Source: UBA10438 sp044238605 | Lineage (GTDB): Bacteria; Bacteroidota; Ignavibacteria; Kapaibacteriales; Kapaibacteriaceae | Length of the DNA stretch: 64,000 nucleotides | Direction: 5' to 3' | Assembly (NCBI GenBank): GCA_044238605.1 | Contig: JBIICY010000002.1 | Span: 345,794 to 409,793, forward strand | Part shown: positions 1-10,800 of the stretch, piece by piece | Layout of the letters: each line of letters opens with the position of its first letter | Numbering within the stretch: the stretch's first letter is position 1 | Position numbers and translations under genes: made by a program | The notes under the pieces: generated by a model | Told to the model about the DNA's origin: nothing | The model's database searches: none | Seen by the model: only the letters and a program-made list of their open reading frames with translations

Positions 1-795
1 GCGCAGCCGGAGACGGTAACGCTCACCGTTCCATCTGCAAGTGTCACGGGATACAGTATCGTGTTGCCCGCCACAATGGGTACAGCCGGACAATCGCTAA
101 CAATCCAGAGTGCCACAGGTGTAACGGCAAATCTCGGCTGGACATCGAACGAATACTGGGGACTTACCGGAAGCTCGATCACTGCCGGTGGCACCGCTGC
201 AAGTCAGCAGTACCTGGGTACCAGCAACGCACAAGATCTCGTGCTTGCAGCCAACGCAACGGAGGGTATTCGAGTGGTTGGAGCCGCTGGCCCAGCTCAG
301 GGCTTCATCGGTATCGGAACGTCCACACCTCGCGTAGGCGTCGAGATAGCCCGCACAGTACTTCTGTCCAATACTGGTTCTGCCAGCGAGCTGCGCTTTG
401 CAGAGCCCTCTGCCGGAGGGACGAACTATACCGCATTTAAGGCAGCTGCCCAGGCAGCAGACATTACATATACGCTACCAGAGGCTCCACCAGCGGCAGA
501 TGGAATGGTGCTGCATGCAACATCTGCCGGAGTGCTCACATGGCAGTCCAACATGTCGAACATTCCCCGCGGACTGTATACCCCAACAGCTGGACAGTAC
601 ATCCATGTAGTTCCAGCAGGGTTTGACATCAAACCTACGATGATACCGATCGTTACAATGATGAATCCGGCAGGCACAACAATCAGCGCATCCGTTACTG
701 CAATAGATGCGGCATCAGACACCTTTACTGTTGAAACATCTGTGCCACTCGGTACTGCCGATCGAATCTCATGGATTCTGCTCAACCAAATGTAA
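1..795 (+). CDS. Surface or tail-fibre-like repetitive protein, 5' end outside window
   Basis: The reading frame is open from the first base, so the start lies upstream; 264 residues are visible. The protein is rich in Gly, Ser, Thr and Ala. It carries two motifs that recur in large FCB-group surface proteins with tail-fibre-like architecture: FIGIGTSTP around residue 100, and ITYTLPEAPPAADGMVL followed by GVLTWQ around residues 155-180. In that family the block usually precedes a C-terminal region used for assembly at the cell surface; that role is inferred here. No catalytic motif is visible. Its stop overlaps the upstream part of the next reading frame, and the three genes up to 4303 form a compact same-strand group of exported proteins. 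Specific function unknown. Confidence 0.7.
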   Translation, partial: AQPETVTLTVPSASVTGYSIVLPATMGTAGQSLTIQSATGVTANLGWTSNEYWGLTGSSITAGGTAASQQYLGTSNAQDLVLAANATEGIRVVGAAGPAQGFIGIGTSTPRVGVEIARTVLLSNTGSASELRFAEPSAGGTNYTAFKAAAQAADITYTLPEAPPAADGMVLHATSAGVLTWQSNMSNIPRGLYTPTAGQYIHVVPAGFDIKPTMIPIVTMMNPAGTTISASVTAIDAASDTFTVETSVPLGTADRISWILLNQM

Positions 796-809
796 CGAGC
801 ATACCAGGC

Positions 810-2249
810 ATGCGGATCTCATTGACGATACAAGCTATAACGATCGCAGTGGCAGTGATGTGCCTGCCAACAGCGGCTCAAGCACAGTCGTTATCAGCGA
901 CTACACTGCTCAATGGCAGTAACTCTACATTGTCAATCGTCAATGCATCCACCTACGGTATGCCGATCCGCTTCTCCACGGGCCCCCTTGGACAGATCAC
1001 AGCAATGGAAATCGACTCTCAAGGGGGAACGTGGGTTCGGGGTCCGCTAAGCATAGGCATAGGCATTGGCGCGCTTTCAAGCGAGCGGCTCCGCATCGGG
1101 GCTGTACAGCCTAATGCCGGCACAGGTCTCACGGTCTCGATGACGGGTACCCAGCAGAGCACGGCGATTAGCATTCGAGATGTCGGTATGAACGGGAGCG
1201 ACCACGCAGGCCTCGTGCTGTCAAGTCAGAGCAACGGCTCCGGAACAGGCATCCGCATTGGTGGAGCAAACGGTACTGGCAGGCCCACACTGCAGACAGG
1301 AATTGACATCGTCGGCGGCCTCGGCATTCGATACAATGCGCTACATGCGGGCACCGCAACAGCGATAGAGATCGGCGGTACGAATCCGCCACGACGCGGC
1401 ATAGACATCTCTACTTCTGGAACCGATCACATTGGAGTTATCGCCCGTGCCAATACGAATGGAACTGGCGTCCTGGGAATATCACAATCGTCAACTGCGG
1501 AGACTCCCACTCAACGGCTTCGATCTGGGGTGATGGGGTATGCAGCGAGTAACTCATCTGCCGGGTCGGATACACTTACTGGAATCTATGGGCTTTCCGT
1601 GCGGGCTGGTAGCGGAGGATCGCAAACCATCACCGTTGGGGTTCACGGTCGTGCACTAAGCCGCTGTACGCAGCATGCCGGCACGACAATTGGGGTATTG
1701 GCAGATGCATCAACTTCTGCTTCTGGGTCCTACGCTTCGATAGCAGGCTGCTTCTTGGGAGACTCAGCATCGTATGCGTTGGTTGCACTAGGAGGGGATG
1801 TGATCCTAGGAGGCAGACCCGAGATGCTGCCTCAACGAATTCTTTCATCACCGATTGCGCAACAGAAGACGTTGACCACTGTGTACTTGTATGATGCCCA
1901 TGTAACGGGAAGTATCCGAATACGGCAGCAGTGCATGCCCCTTTCGATGGTGCAGATCATTCCTGCAGCAAATGGCCTCGTCCTTAACCTGCCGTCAGTT
2001 GGTGTACAGCGTGTTGCCGTCACAGGCAATGGGAATCAAATCGGTGGACTCAACGCTTCTGCTGAGGACGGTACAGTGATCTATCTCCTCCCAATGGATG
2101 GTCCGCTAGTACTGCTACACAACGAGCCATCAGTCCCGAATGAGCAGCGGTTCCAGCTGCCAAATCAGCAGGCCTATGCTCTCGAGCCCGATGTGGTTCA
2201 TTCACTCTGGTACGATGTGCGTGACATGAAATGGAGAATTCTGAAATGA
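810..2249 (+). CDS. Secreted Gly/Ser/Thr-rich repetitive protein, unknown function
   Basis: 479 residues. I chose the ATG at 810 because it places a good signal peptide at the N-terminus (MRISLTIQAITIAVAVM, then cleavage near AQAQS). The in-frame ATG at 771 would put 13 extra polar residues in front of it and lies inside the previous gene. The mature protein is low in charge and built from irregular short beta-type repeats with many GTGI, GGANGTG and GIDI motifs, as in secreted adhesin-like proteins. The last 120 residues are less repetitive. No enzyme motif is visible. The stop TGA overlaps the next start as ATGA, which implies translational coupling with the following Gly-rich protein. Confidence 0.7.
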   Translation: MRISLTIQAITIAVAVMCLPTAAQAQSLSATTLLNGSNSTLSIVNASTYGMPIRFSTGPLGQITAMEIDSQGGTWVRGPLSIGIGIGALSSERLRIGAVQPNAGTGLTVSMTGTQQSTAISIRDVGMNGSDHAGLVLSSQSNGSGTGIRIGGANGTGRPTLQTGIDIVGGLGIRYNALHAGTATAIEIGGTNPPRRGIDISTSGTDHIGVIARANTNGTGVLGISQSSTAETPTQRLRSGVMGYAASNSSAGSDTLTGIYGLSVRAGSGGSQTITVGVHGRALSRCTQHAGTTIGVLADASTSASGSYASIAGCFLGDSASYALVALGGDVILGGRPEMLPQRILSSPIAQQKTLTTVYLYDAHVTGSIRIRQQCMPLSMVQIIPAANGLVLNLPSVGVQRVAVTGNGNQIGGLNASAEDGTVIYLLPMDGPLVLLHNEPSVPNEQRFQLPNQQAYALEPDVVHSLWYDVRDMKWRILK

Positions 2250-4303
2250 CGTCCCGAATTGTTCTTACGGCACTGATTGTCTTCTTGTCCACCATCAGCG
2301 CCACGAGCTCAACAGAGATCTACTGCGAGTCGTTTTCCGTGCTGCAGATCGATGCCTGCAACAGCAAGCTCATCCTTGATCGTTCTGCGACAACGAAGCT
2401 CCGTAGCGGCACAATCGTAGCGCTCCACTGTTCGCAGTCGACTTCGGCAAAAGGGGATTCGCTCACAGGAACGATAACATTGTGTAGTGTTGATACTGCC
2501 ACAGGCAACAGCGTATATCTTCGGGAAGATGTGGGCGGCATTGCGGCATCGTTAAACAGAGTGCAGCTCGTTGTGCCCCTACTAGGCGATGCGGTCTTGG
2601 GATCAGATACCATACGTCCGCTCCCGTGGAACGGCAGATTCGGTGGAGCCGTCATCATTCTTGGCGGGCACATCGACCTCCGAGATATCACCGTGGATGC
2701 ATCGGCAAGGGGCTTTCTGGGCGGACAGCAAACGTTTCCCTATGTAAGTCAAACTGATACTACTGACGAGCTGGCGCGAAGGACTTCGGGAGAATGCTAC
2801 CTAGGGGTTACGAGGATGCATGCAGGGCAATTCGGAATTCTGCACAACGGCGGCGGGTCTGGTGCACCGGCTCGCGCGCTCGGAGGACGTGGCGGCAGCA
2901 CCTCTTCCGCGTTTCAGCCGGTAATGTCAGGGTCTATACCAGGTGCACCCTGGGACCGCCCGATACTCGTGTTTGGGTCAGGGGGCGGCGCAGGACACCG
3001 CAACGATCTCAGCAGCGCTGGTGGCGGGCGAGGTGGTGGATTGATCGTCATCATCGCCGATTCGATCTCTACCTCGAATCGAACGATCCTTGATGTCTCC
3101 GGTGAACATGGACAAGCTGCAGCTGCCGATGGTGCTGGTGGCGGTGGGGCAGGAGGAACCATTGCTCTAGCAGTGACGCGTGGCCTCAACAAGCTCTCTC
3201 TCCGAGGTACAGGCGGCAACGGTGGCGATGTGTTTTGTTCAACGATTACTGCCGGACCAGGAGGCGGCGCGGCAGGGGGAACGGTATACACCGAGAGCGC
3301 ACTTTCCGACATTCGTAATGTGAATCTTCGCGGCGGTATGTCTGGTCGGATACGCTGCGCTGATTCGTCTTCACATGCAAACGGCGCGGGCAATGGGCGA
3401 GACGGGATGTATGTCTTGGTATCTTCACTCGTTACCACTGCCCCCATGAGAACATCTCCAGCCGTTCGAATCCGCGCGGTGGACACGATCGTCGATTACG
3501 GAAGCACAACACTCCTTGAGCTGATTGGTGAGGGGGTCGTTACCTGGGAGAACCCTACAGTACTCTATCGGTCATCAGACAGGCGGCTCGTGGAGACCCC
3601 TGCAATTACACAACCTGTCTGGTTCGCTGTAACGGTGATCACACCAAGCGGCTGTGCCATCAGAGACAGTATTCGAATTCGGCCAAAGCTTGATGCCGTA
3701 TCAATCACCATTGAGGCAGATTACATTCGGGCTGCTCCCGGAGACACGGTAGACGTATTCCTCCGTATGACGCTCTCTAGCCCCCTTCAACGGACGGTGC
3801 AGGGTACGATTTCAATCTCTACCAACGCCGCTGTTGCACACGGAGTTGGAGGCACACACTCTCGCAACGGCCGCGCAACACTCCACGTACCTTTTGTGGT
3901 GAATTCAGGGGCCACAACAACGTTCCGTCGCCAGCAGCTCGCCATCACTCTGGGAGATTCTCTCACGAGTCAGATATCGATCGATAGTGTTGCACTAAGT
4001 GGACCAACCATACCGGTTCGCCGCAGACATGGCAGAATCACGCTTGATAGCATTTGTGTTGCAGGGGGCCGCCCTCGGTTGTTTGATCCATATGCTCCAT
4101 CACTACAGATCGTCGGGCGAATGATCATTGCTCAAGCAGACGATGTCGCGTTGTTCGACCTGCTTGGTAGATCAATTACTGGTGTTGTCTCACGAGATGC
4201 CAATGCGATTGTGGCTCACATCCCGGAAGACATCCACGGGCTTGTCTTGATCAGCATCACTGCACACGGTAGGGTGTGGTCGCGCTCGATCTGGCTTGAC
4301 TGA
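2246..4303 (+). CDS. Secreted Gly-rich protein with C-terminal sorting-like domain
   Basis: 685 residues from the ATG at 2246, which overlaps the previous stop (ATGA); an ATG at 2231 is also in frame but lacks that coupling. Residues 1-22 form a signal peptide. Residues about 195-385 are a glycine-rich block with runs such as GGGRGGG and GAGGGGAGG, and residues 400-600 look like beta-sandwich repeats. The last 70 residues contain ALFDLLGRSI and then HGLVLISITAHGRVWSRSIWL. This matches the shape of type IX secretion C-terminal sorting domains (a DxxGR turn, then alternating hydrophobic strands to the end). Export through a type IX system and surface anchoring are inferred. It ends one base before the convergent minus-strand gene at 4304. 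Confidence 0.72.
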   Translation: MTSRIVLTALIVFLSTISATSSTEIYCESFSVLQIDACNSKLILDRSATTKLRSGTIVALHCSQSTSAKGDSLTGTITLCSVDTATGNSVYLREDVGGIAASLNRVQLVVPLLGDAVLGSDTIRPLPWNGRFGGAVIILGGHIDLRDITVDASARGFLGGQQTFPYVSQTDTTDELARRTSGECYLGVTRMHAGQFGILHNGGGSGAPARALGGRGGSTSSAFQPVMSGSIPGAPWDRPILVFGSGGGAGHRNDLSSAGGGRGGGLIVIIADSISTSNRTILDVSGEHGQAAAADGAGGGGAGGTIALAVTRGLNKLSLRGTGGNGGDVFCSTITAGPGGGAAGGTVYTESALSDIRNVNLRGGMSGRIRCADSSSHANGAGNGRDGMYVLVSSLVTTAPMRTSPAVRIRAVDTIVDYGSTTLLELIGEGVVTWENPTVLYRSSDRRLVETPAITQPVWFAVTVITPSGCAIRDSIRIRPKLDAVSITIEADYIRAAPGDTVDVFLRMTLSSPLQRTVQGTISISTNAAVAHGVGGTHSRNGRATLHVPFVVNSGATTTFRRQQLAITLGDSLTSQISIDSVALSGPTIPVRRRHGRITLDSICVAGGRPRLFDPYAPSLQIVGRMIIAQADDVALFDLLGRSITGVVSRDANAIVAHIPEDIHGLVLISITAHGRVWSRSIWLD

Positions 4304-5827
4304 TCATCTCGTTGTATTCACAAGCAGCAGGGCCTGATACCCCGACTGCATCCAGCGTTCTGCTTGTGCATCAGAGATCATGCCGGGCCCGATCGATACG
4401 TTGCCGAGAATCACATCGACATCACCGTCACCATCAACATCAGCGGCATCAGAGACAAGCCAGCGTCCTTCCAAGGCACCCTCGATATCCCATACCCCTT
4501 GCTGATGCGATGTCGAATTAGCTACATAGCGCACAAGGTCTGTAGGCTTACCCATTAGACGAGGGAAGTAACTAAAGGACAGCTGATCGACCCGCCCATT
4601 CAAATCAAAATCTCGCACATGAACACCATACGCACCATCAAAACGTTCGAATGAAATGCGCGAATAGGTAAGGGGCGCCGTGCGCTTGTAGATGTATACT
4701 CCATGGTACGGCTTGTATGGTGGAGCATCGTAATCGCCATTGTCGCCGGTTGTGTACAGGATCTCATCAACACCGTCGTTATCGACATCTGCAAGGCTTA
4801 CCGAGGAACTTCCATAACTCGGCGGCGACTCGATAAGATCTACCGAAGTAAAGCGTCCGGCACGCTGCTGGACATAGACACGAACAACCTCTCGGGCCTG
4901 GGCCATCAGGACTACGATATCTGGCCGCTTATCATTGGTGATGTCCTTTACGATTGCCCGAATCGCACCTGGCTGTGATGAAAGCTCATGATAGGTAAGC
5001 GATCCGTTCTTGGTGGATTCAAACCAACCAAATCTGCCAAGCAAGTTGCCGTACTCGGTTACGAGAAAGTCATCTCGTCCATCCAGATTAAGATCAGCTA
5101 CCACCAGATGCGTGGGTCTGCGCAGCGAGTCGATAACCGTGCTGCGTTTGTATGTAGAGCCCCGCGCTCCGGGTTTGCCGCTCCATTGAACCTTGACAAC
5201 TGACCCCGCTGCTGAGTCATGCGGGAGCAGCTTGCCCATATTGGTTACATACCAGGTGTTGCCTCGCACGACTAGGCATGACGGTGGACCACCTACATCG
5301 ACCGATGCGATCTGGCGGCCTTGCAGATCCGTCACACGCAGCAGGTGCGTTTGAGCATCTCCAACAATGATCTGACGGTTAGCTGTATCAAACTGCACAA
5401 CAGACGTCATTGGAACGCCCTCTGTCGAAGGGATCTTCACAGACGCAAAGACTGTGTTTGTACCACGCTGAGGCACAACAGCTGGCTCTGGCAGTTTCGA
5501 AGGCGCCGCATCGATATACCAGGAAGCAACTTTAAACCACTCGTCCTCGGTCATCATCGGAACGGTGGGATACATCGCCGCAACATCGTGCGTTACCAAC
5601 GCACGCTGCTCCAGTGTGTCCATGCCCATGAACTTGCGCATCATGGGAAAGACCTTCGAGATCCATGTAGACTTATCGAGGTGTTCGGGAAGGGGCTGCA
5701 GATGGCATGAACCACAGTATTGCTTGGCAAGCACCTTTCCTTCGTCTTCCTCATGCACATTGACGACCACAAAACCTGCTGTCAGTGAAGCTGAGAGTAT
5801 TGCGATGATCGTATTGCGCAACATCAT
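4304..5827 (-). CDS. Exported cytochrome c-like / FG-GAP repeat protein
   Basis: 507 residues. The N-terminus has an uncleaved-looking hydrophobic segment (about residues 5-22), followed by a c-type heme motif CGSCH near residue 38. The rest is an FG-GAP/VCBS beta-propeller with calcium-type loops (ADLNLDGRDD, DVDNDGVDEI, DFDLNGRVDQ, DVDGDGDVDV). The combination points to a periplasmic or surface-exposed protein that binds one heme and has a propeller ligand-binding or adhesion domain. An electron-transfer role is inferred only from the single heme motif. The start ATG shares one base with the purB stop, so it is the last gene of the prmA-mfd-tsaB-purB operon. FG-GAP propellers fused to a short cytochrome are known in FCB bacteria, but their function is mostly unassigned. 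Confidence 0.75.
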   Translation of the reverse strand: MMLRNTIIAILSASLTAGFVVVNVHEEDEGKVLAKQYCGSCHLQPLPEHLDKSTWISKVFPMMRKFMGMDTLEQRALVTHDVAAMYPTVPMMTEDEWFKVASWYIDAAPSKLPEPAVVPQRGTNTVFASVKIPSTEGVPMTSVVQFDTANRQIIVGDAQTHLLRVTDLQGRQIASVDVGGPPSCLVVRGNTWYVTNMGKLLPHDSAAGSVVKVQWSGKPGARGSTYKRSTVIDSLRRPTHLVVADLNLDGRDDFLVTEYGNLLGRFGWFESTKNGSLTYHELSSQPGAIRAIVKDITNDKRPDIVVLMAQAREVVRVYVQQRAGRFTSVDLIESPPSYGSSSVSLADVDNDGVDEILYTTGDNGDYDAPPYKPYHGVYIYKRTAPLTYSRISFERFDGAYGVHVRDFDLNGRVDQLSFSYFPRLMGKPTDLVRYVANSTSHQQGVWDIEGALEGRWLVSDAADVDGDGDVDVILGNVSIGPGMISDAQAERWMQSGYQALLLVNTTR

Positions 5828-7125
5828 TAGTCGGTAAGACCGCAGCGTGCAAAGATCGCGTCAACGTTTTTCAACATCCTCTCAGGATCAAAGATCGCAT
5901 CAAGCTCTTGACTCGTCATCAACGCACCGATCTCGTCATCCTCGCGAAGTGTTTCTCGCAAAGGAATGCGCGTTTGCCAGGTCTTCATGGCATTGCGCTG
6001 CACCATCTTATAGGCATCCTCGCGCGTTACGTCCTTGCGGACGAGCGCGAGCATCACGGATTGTGAGAAGGGGAGGCCATGTGTTAGTTCGAGATTACGC
6101 TGCATGTTCTCAGGATAGACGATCAGCTTGTCAATGAGCCCCGTTGCCAGATGCAGCATGTAATCTATGGTGATCGTTGAGTCTGGACAGATTACGCGCT
6201 CGACGCTGCTGTGAGATATATCGCGCTCGTGCCACAACGCGTTGTTTTCAATAGCAGCCAGTGCGTTTGTGCGCAGCAGACGCGCAAGACCGCAGATGCG
6301 TTCACTCAGGATAGGATTGCGCTTGTGCGGCATAGCCGAGGAGCCCTTTTGTCCTGGCGAGAAATACTCTTCGGCTTCGAGAACTTCTGTGCGCTGAAGA
6401 TGCCGCACCTCTGTTCCAATCTTTTCCAAGAATGAGCCAATCAATGCCAGTGCAGTCAGAAACTCTGCATGTCTGTCCCGCTGAATAACCTGCGTGCTCA
6501 CCGGAGCAGGCTTTAGGCCAAGCTTTGCGCAGACAAACTCTTCAACAGCTGGAGAGAGATGCTCAAACGTCCCAACTGCGCCTGAGATCATCCCAACGCT
6601 GATGGAGCTAATGGCATGTTCAAGACGCGTGATGCTACGCTTGCACTCCTCGTGCCACAGAGCAAGCTTGAGTCCAAAGGTCGTAGGCTCTGCATGGATA
6701 CCATGCGAACGCCCAATGCAGACGGTAGACTTATGCTCTTTGGCTCGGCGTGCAAGAATATCCCGAAACGCTACAAGGTCTGCCATGATCAACTCACCGG
6801 CCTGCTTAAGCTGCACAGCAAGGCATGTATCGAGAACGTCGCTAGACGTCATTCCAAGGTGAATGAACCGCGACGACGGCCCGACGTACTCAGCAACATT
6901 GGTCGTAAAGGCGATCACATCGTGCTTGGTAACCTCCTCGATCTCAAGGATGCGCTTGACGTCAAATGATGCCTTTTGACGGATCTCAGCAACTGCTTCA
7001 CGTGGTATCACACCAAGTTCTGCCTGTGCTTCGCAGGCAAGGATCTCGATCTCGAGCCAGATGCGGTACTTGTTTTCGTCAGACCAAATTGCGCCCATAT
7101 CGGGGCGGGTGTAGCGTTCTATCAT
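5827..7125 (-). CDS. purB: Adenylosuccinate lyase
   Basis: 432 residues. It catalyses fumarate release from SAICAR and from adenylosuccinate in purine synthesis; homotetrameric and cytosolic. The fumarase/aspartase superfamily signature is clear: SSAMPHKRNP near residue 270, preceded by the catalytic-loop region. Residues SRFIHLGMTSSDVLDTCL contain the TSSD element, and GRSHGIHAEPTTFG holds a conserved catalytic His. I start at the ATG at 7125 (MIERYTRPDMGAIW, the usual PurB N-terminus). The in-frame ATG at 7155 would lie inside the TAAGTTTG promoter box at 7153-7160. Its stop overlaps the start of the cytochrome/FG-GAP gene by one base. Confidence 0.95.
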   Translation of the reverse strand: MIERYTRPDMGAIWSDENKYRIWLEIEILACEAQAELGVIPREAVAEIRQKASFDVKRILEIEEVTKHDVIAFTTNVAEYVGPSSRFIHLGMTSSDVLDTCLAVQLKQAGELIMADLVAFRDILARRAKEHKSTVCIGRSHGIHAEPTTFGLKLALWHEECKRSITRLEHAISSISVGMISGAVGTFEHLSPAVEEFVCAKLGLKPAPVSTQVIQRDRHAEFLTALALIGSFLEKIGTEVRHLQRTEVLEAEEYFSPGQKGSSAMPHKRNPILSERICGLARLLRTNALAAIENNALWHERDISHSSVERVICPDSTITIDYMLHLATGLIDKLIVYPENMQRNLELTHGLPFSQSVMLALVRKDVTREDAYKMVQRNAMKTWQTRIPLRETLREDDEIGALMTSQELDAIFDPERMLKNVDAIFARCGLTD

Positions 7126-7152
7126 GACTGTTTGTGCTTGTTTAGGAAAGCA

Positions 7153-7160
7153 CAAACTTA
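7153..7160 (-). promoter_or_regulatory. Candidate Bacteroidota-type -7 box for purB
   Basis: On the minus strand the sequence is TAAGTTTG, an exact match to the TAnnTTTG -7 element of the Bacteroidota primary sigma factor. It sits 27 bases before the chosen purB start. No convincing -33 TTTG was found. It suggests purB can be transcribed apart from the upstream mfd-tsaB genes. Confidence 0.45.
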
Positions 7161-7164
7161 CGGA

Positions 7165-7818
7165 TTAGCGTGGCTGGAACTCTTGATGATAGTTTGGCAC
7201 GAACTGATTTGCATCGGCGAAGGGGCTTCCTTTAGCCAACATGATCCACGCAGCATACGCAACGAACCGTGCGGAGTGACGAGAAAGTCCACTTACGGGC
7301 AGTGCAGTCAGCAGCCCTGCCGCCGGGCCAACAACTAGCATCGACGCAGCGTCGATGCGCGCACGCGCCTCGTCGGTGGTCATAAGTACTGCATCGGCTT
7401 CGATATCAAGCTCATCACAGGGAGAGGTGCTCAGGTAGACCAGGTCCCGGTGAGATCCAATAGCACAGGCAATCCCCGAGGCACCCGAAAGACGGGCAAC
7501 TTCGAGGGCAGCTGCCATCATTGCAACGTGGCTTGGAACTGCGAGCAGTTTCGGCGTTCCGGTGTAACAGAGCCCCTTGGCAAAAGATGCGCCGATGCGC
7601 AAGCCGGTAAATGACCCTGGACCAGACGAAACCGCAACGATATCGATATCACAAACTGGGATTCCTGCATGCTCACATGCTGATGTAACCACTCCGGCGA
7701 GCATTTCATCATGGACGTTGCTGCGGAGAATCTCAATGGACGACGTTAGCATGCCATCGACTGATACTGCTGCACTGCAGACGGCACCGCTTGTTTCGAT
7801 TGCCAGAAGACGCCTCAT
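7165..7818 (-). CDS. tsaB: tRNA threonylcarbamoyladenosine biosynthesis protein TsaB
   Basis: 217 residues, close to the family length of about 230. TsaB is the ASKHA-fold partner of TsaD in making the t6A modification at position 37 of ANN-decoding tRNAs. Visible signatures are the N-terminal LLAIETSGAVCSAAV strand-turn and VSSGPGSFTGLRIG around residues 64-77, the hallmark of TsaB. It lacks the metal-binding histidines of TsaD, as expected. The start ATG shares one base with the mfd stop (TGATG), so the two are translationally coupled. A separate purB promoter lies just downstream. Confidence 0.93.
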   Translation of the reverse strand: MRRLLAIETSGAVCSAAVSVDGMLTSSIEILRSNVHDEMLAGVVTSACEHAGIPVCDIDIVAVSSGPGSFTGLRIGASFAKGLCYTGTPKLLAVPSHVAMMAAALEVARLSGASGIACAIGSHRDLVYLSTSPCDELDIEADAVLMTTDEARARIDAASMLVVGPAAGLLTALPVSGLSRHSARFVAYAAWIMLAKGSPFADANQFVPNYHQEFQPR

Positions 7819-10800
7819 CAGTATTCCTCCTCGTATGCAGGTGCTGCAGGATTGATCATCGATGCAAACTGCTCCAAAACTACAAGCGCTTCTTCACGAC
7901 GTCCAAGCTGTACCTCGATAAAGACACGCTTACCCGACTGCATTACTCGCGCATTTGACATTGACGACATTGGTGCCAGAATTCTTCTAAAGACATCGTC
8001 GTACCATGCTGTCTGGTCTTCTGCTGGCAGTTCGATACGCAGTGTGTAATCTCGCAGCACAACACGCACAAATCCCGTTGGCAGGGCCGCAATCCTCAAA
8101 CGCACTGCGAAGAGAAGCTCTTCGGCCTGATGGGGCAGCTGACCAAACCGATCTCGCATGTCGTCGAAGGTAAGGTCTACCTGACGTTGCTCATTGGCGT
8201 TGTAGAGGCGCTTGTAGATCTCGTACCTGTCCGTATCGGCAGGGATGTATGATTTCGGCAGCAGCGCGTCGGTGTCCAGTTCAACAGCAATGTCCGCATT
8301 TGAATAGTCGCGTTGTGCCTTTGATTCATCACCAAACAGCTCGGCAAACTCTTCGTGCCGGAGTTCAAGAACAGCTTCGTCGAGAATCTTCTGATAGAGC
8401 TCAAAGCCCATCTCAAGAATAAACCCGGACTGTTCGCCCCCTAACAAATTGCCCGCACCGCGTATCTCGAGATCGCGCATGGCAAGCTGAAATCCAGAAC
8501 CAAGGTCGGTGTATTCTTCCAACGCCTGAAGCCTGCGCAGAGCTAGTCGAGAGAGTGTATGGGGCGGGGGAATAACCAAGTAGCAGTATGCCTGTGTATT
8601 TGACCGGCCAACACGACCCCGGAGCTGGTACAGCTCTGCAAGACCAAAGTTATCTGCATTCTGGATGATCATTGTGTTAGCATTAGGGATATCGAGTCCA
8701 GACTCGATGATCTTTGTTGCGATAAGCACATCAAACTTGCGTTCGAGAAAGCCCTCCATCACATCTTCAAGATGGGATGTCTCCATCTGACCATGCGCAA
8801 CGGCAACACGGAGCGACGGAATAAGCATCTTGATCTTCATCTCGAGCTTATCCATGTCGTGAATGCGATCTGTAACAACAAAGGCCTGTCCGCCCCGTTC
8901 CAACTCCCGCGACAGTGCCTCGCGCAGCGTTTCATCATCCCACTGGATGATCTCCGTGCGAATCGGCAGACGGTTGCGAGGGGGCGTCTCTATAACGGAA
9001 AGATCCCGTGCGCCCATCAGGGAGAAGTTCAGCGTGCGCGGAATTGGCGTTGCTGTGAGCGTTAACGTGTCGATCGTTGTGCGGAGCTGACGAAGCTTTT
9101 CCTTAGCTGATACTCCAAATCGATGTTCTTCGTCGATGATCAGCAGGCCAAGATTCTTGAATTCAACATCCTTGCTCAGTAGCCTGTGGGTACCAATCAC
9201 GATATCTGAATTTCCGGCCTTGATGCGCTCGAGGATCTCCTTCTGTTCAGCTTTCGACCTGAATCTCGACAACACATCAATACGCACCGGGTAGCGGTGG
9301 AGTCGGTCTCTGAACGTTACGCCATGCTGTTCTGCAAGGATCGTTGTGGGAACCAGCACTGCAACTTGCTTGCCGGTCTGAGCAGCCTTAAACGCAGCGC
9401 GGACAGCTACCTCAGTCTTGCCGAATCCTACATCACCGCAGACTAGTCTGTCCATTGGCGTGGACGATTCCATATCAAACTTTACTTCGCCAGTAGCCTT
9501 AGCCTGATCTGGTGTGTCCTCGTACTGGAACGATGCTTCAAACTCCTTCTGCCATACCGTGTCTTCTGGGAAGGCATATCCGGGCTGGGATTTTCGTTGA
9601 GCATACAGTTTGATCAAGTCTCGGGCAATATCCTTGATCCGCTTCTTTGCACGTGCCTTCTTCTTCTCCCATTCGGCACTGCCGAGCTTACTGAGCTTGG
9701 GAACAGACCCTTCTTCGGCTGCATACTTCGAGAGTTTGTGTACGTAATTCAGGTGGACGAAGAGGTGGTCTCCGCCAGCAAACTCCAGCTTTACGCAATC
9801 CTGTTGGGATCCATTGATCGTGATCGTATGGAGTCCGAGGTATCGTCCAAGCCCCTTATCCTCGTGGACAAGAAAGTCTCCATTGTGCAGCTGCTGAAGC
9901 TCGCGCAGTGTAAAACCCTTATCCTGCTTGCGCGATCGTTTTTGCGCACGCTGTCTGCCAAAGACCTGGTGTTCGGTGTAGCAGGAAAGGGCAGCGTCAT
10001 CCCAGACAAAGCCGCCGCTAACAGGACTCGACAACCAACGCACAACATCGAGCGTTGTGTGTAGTCCGCCAGCAAGCTCTGGATCATCGTGCTCAACCTG
10101 ATCGATAACATTCTCACACAGCTCGCGCAGACGCTTCACATGCTGTTGTCCGTCTGCGCCAATGAAGGTTGAAAACTCCCGGTTCTGCAGTTTTCGCACT
10201 CCTTGCAGAAGCTGCTCAATAGAGGCCCCGAACGACGGCTGAACGGAGGATCGAACTGCAACATCAGCATCACCTAGTGGATTGATCCGCAGGTGCGTCC
10301 AGGACGTTAACCTAGCGTAAACATCATGCGCTTCGCGCTGATGCAGTGCAGACTCTACAGACTCTGGAGCATCAATGCAGATAATCGTCGTGCGGTCTAG
10401 ATGATCAAGTACGCTGCTCGAAAGGTCGAGGTCATCACTATGGTAGACCTTTGACAGAAACTGCACACTGGAGTGCTCTCTGATTGATCTTTGGGAAAGG
10501 GGCTCGAACTCACGAATCGACTCAACAGTATCCCCCCAGAACTCTATACGTAGGGGGTTTTCCCACCCGCCAGGATAGATATCCACGATACCGCCTCGAA
10601 CGGCTATCTCACCCGGTTTGGCAACGTAATCCGTCCGCTCAAACCCTGATAGGATGAGCCCCGTTACAGTATCTTCATACGGCAGAGTCTCACCACGAGT
10701 GATCGTTGTTGTAGCGTGAGAAATCTCATCGCGTGCTGGTAGATGAAGCGTGAGTGCTGCGCTCGATGCCACGATCACAAATCTGCGTTTTTCATGCAGT

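Noticed and set aside
2914..3486. 190-codon minus-strand open frame
   Set aside because: It lies opposite the Gly-rich protein; its Pro-rich composition is the complement of Gly codons. A shadow frame.
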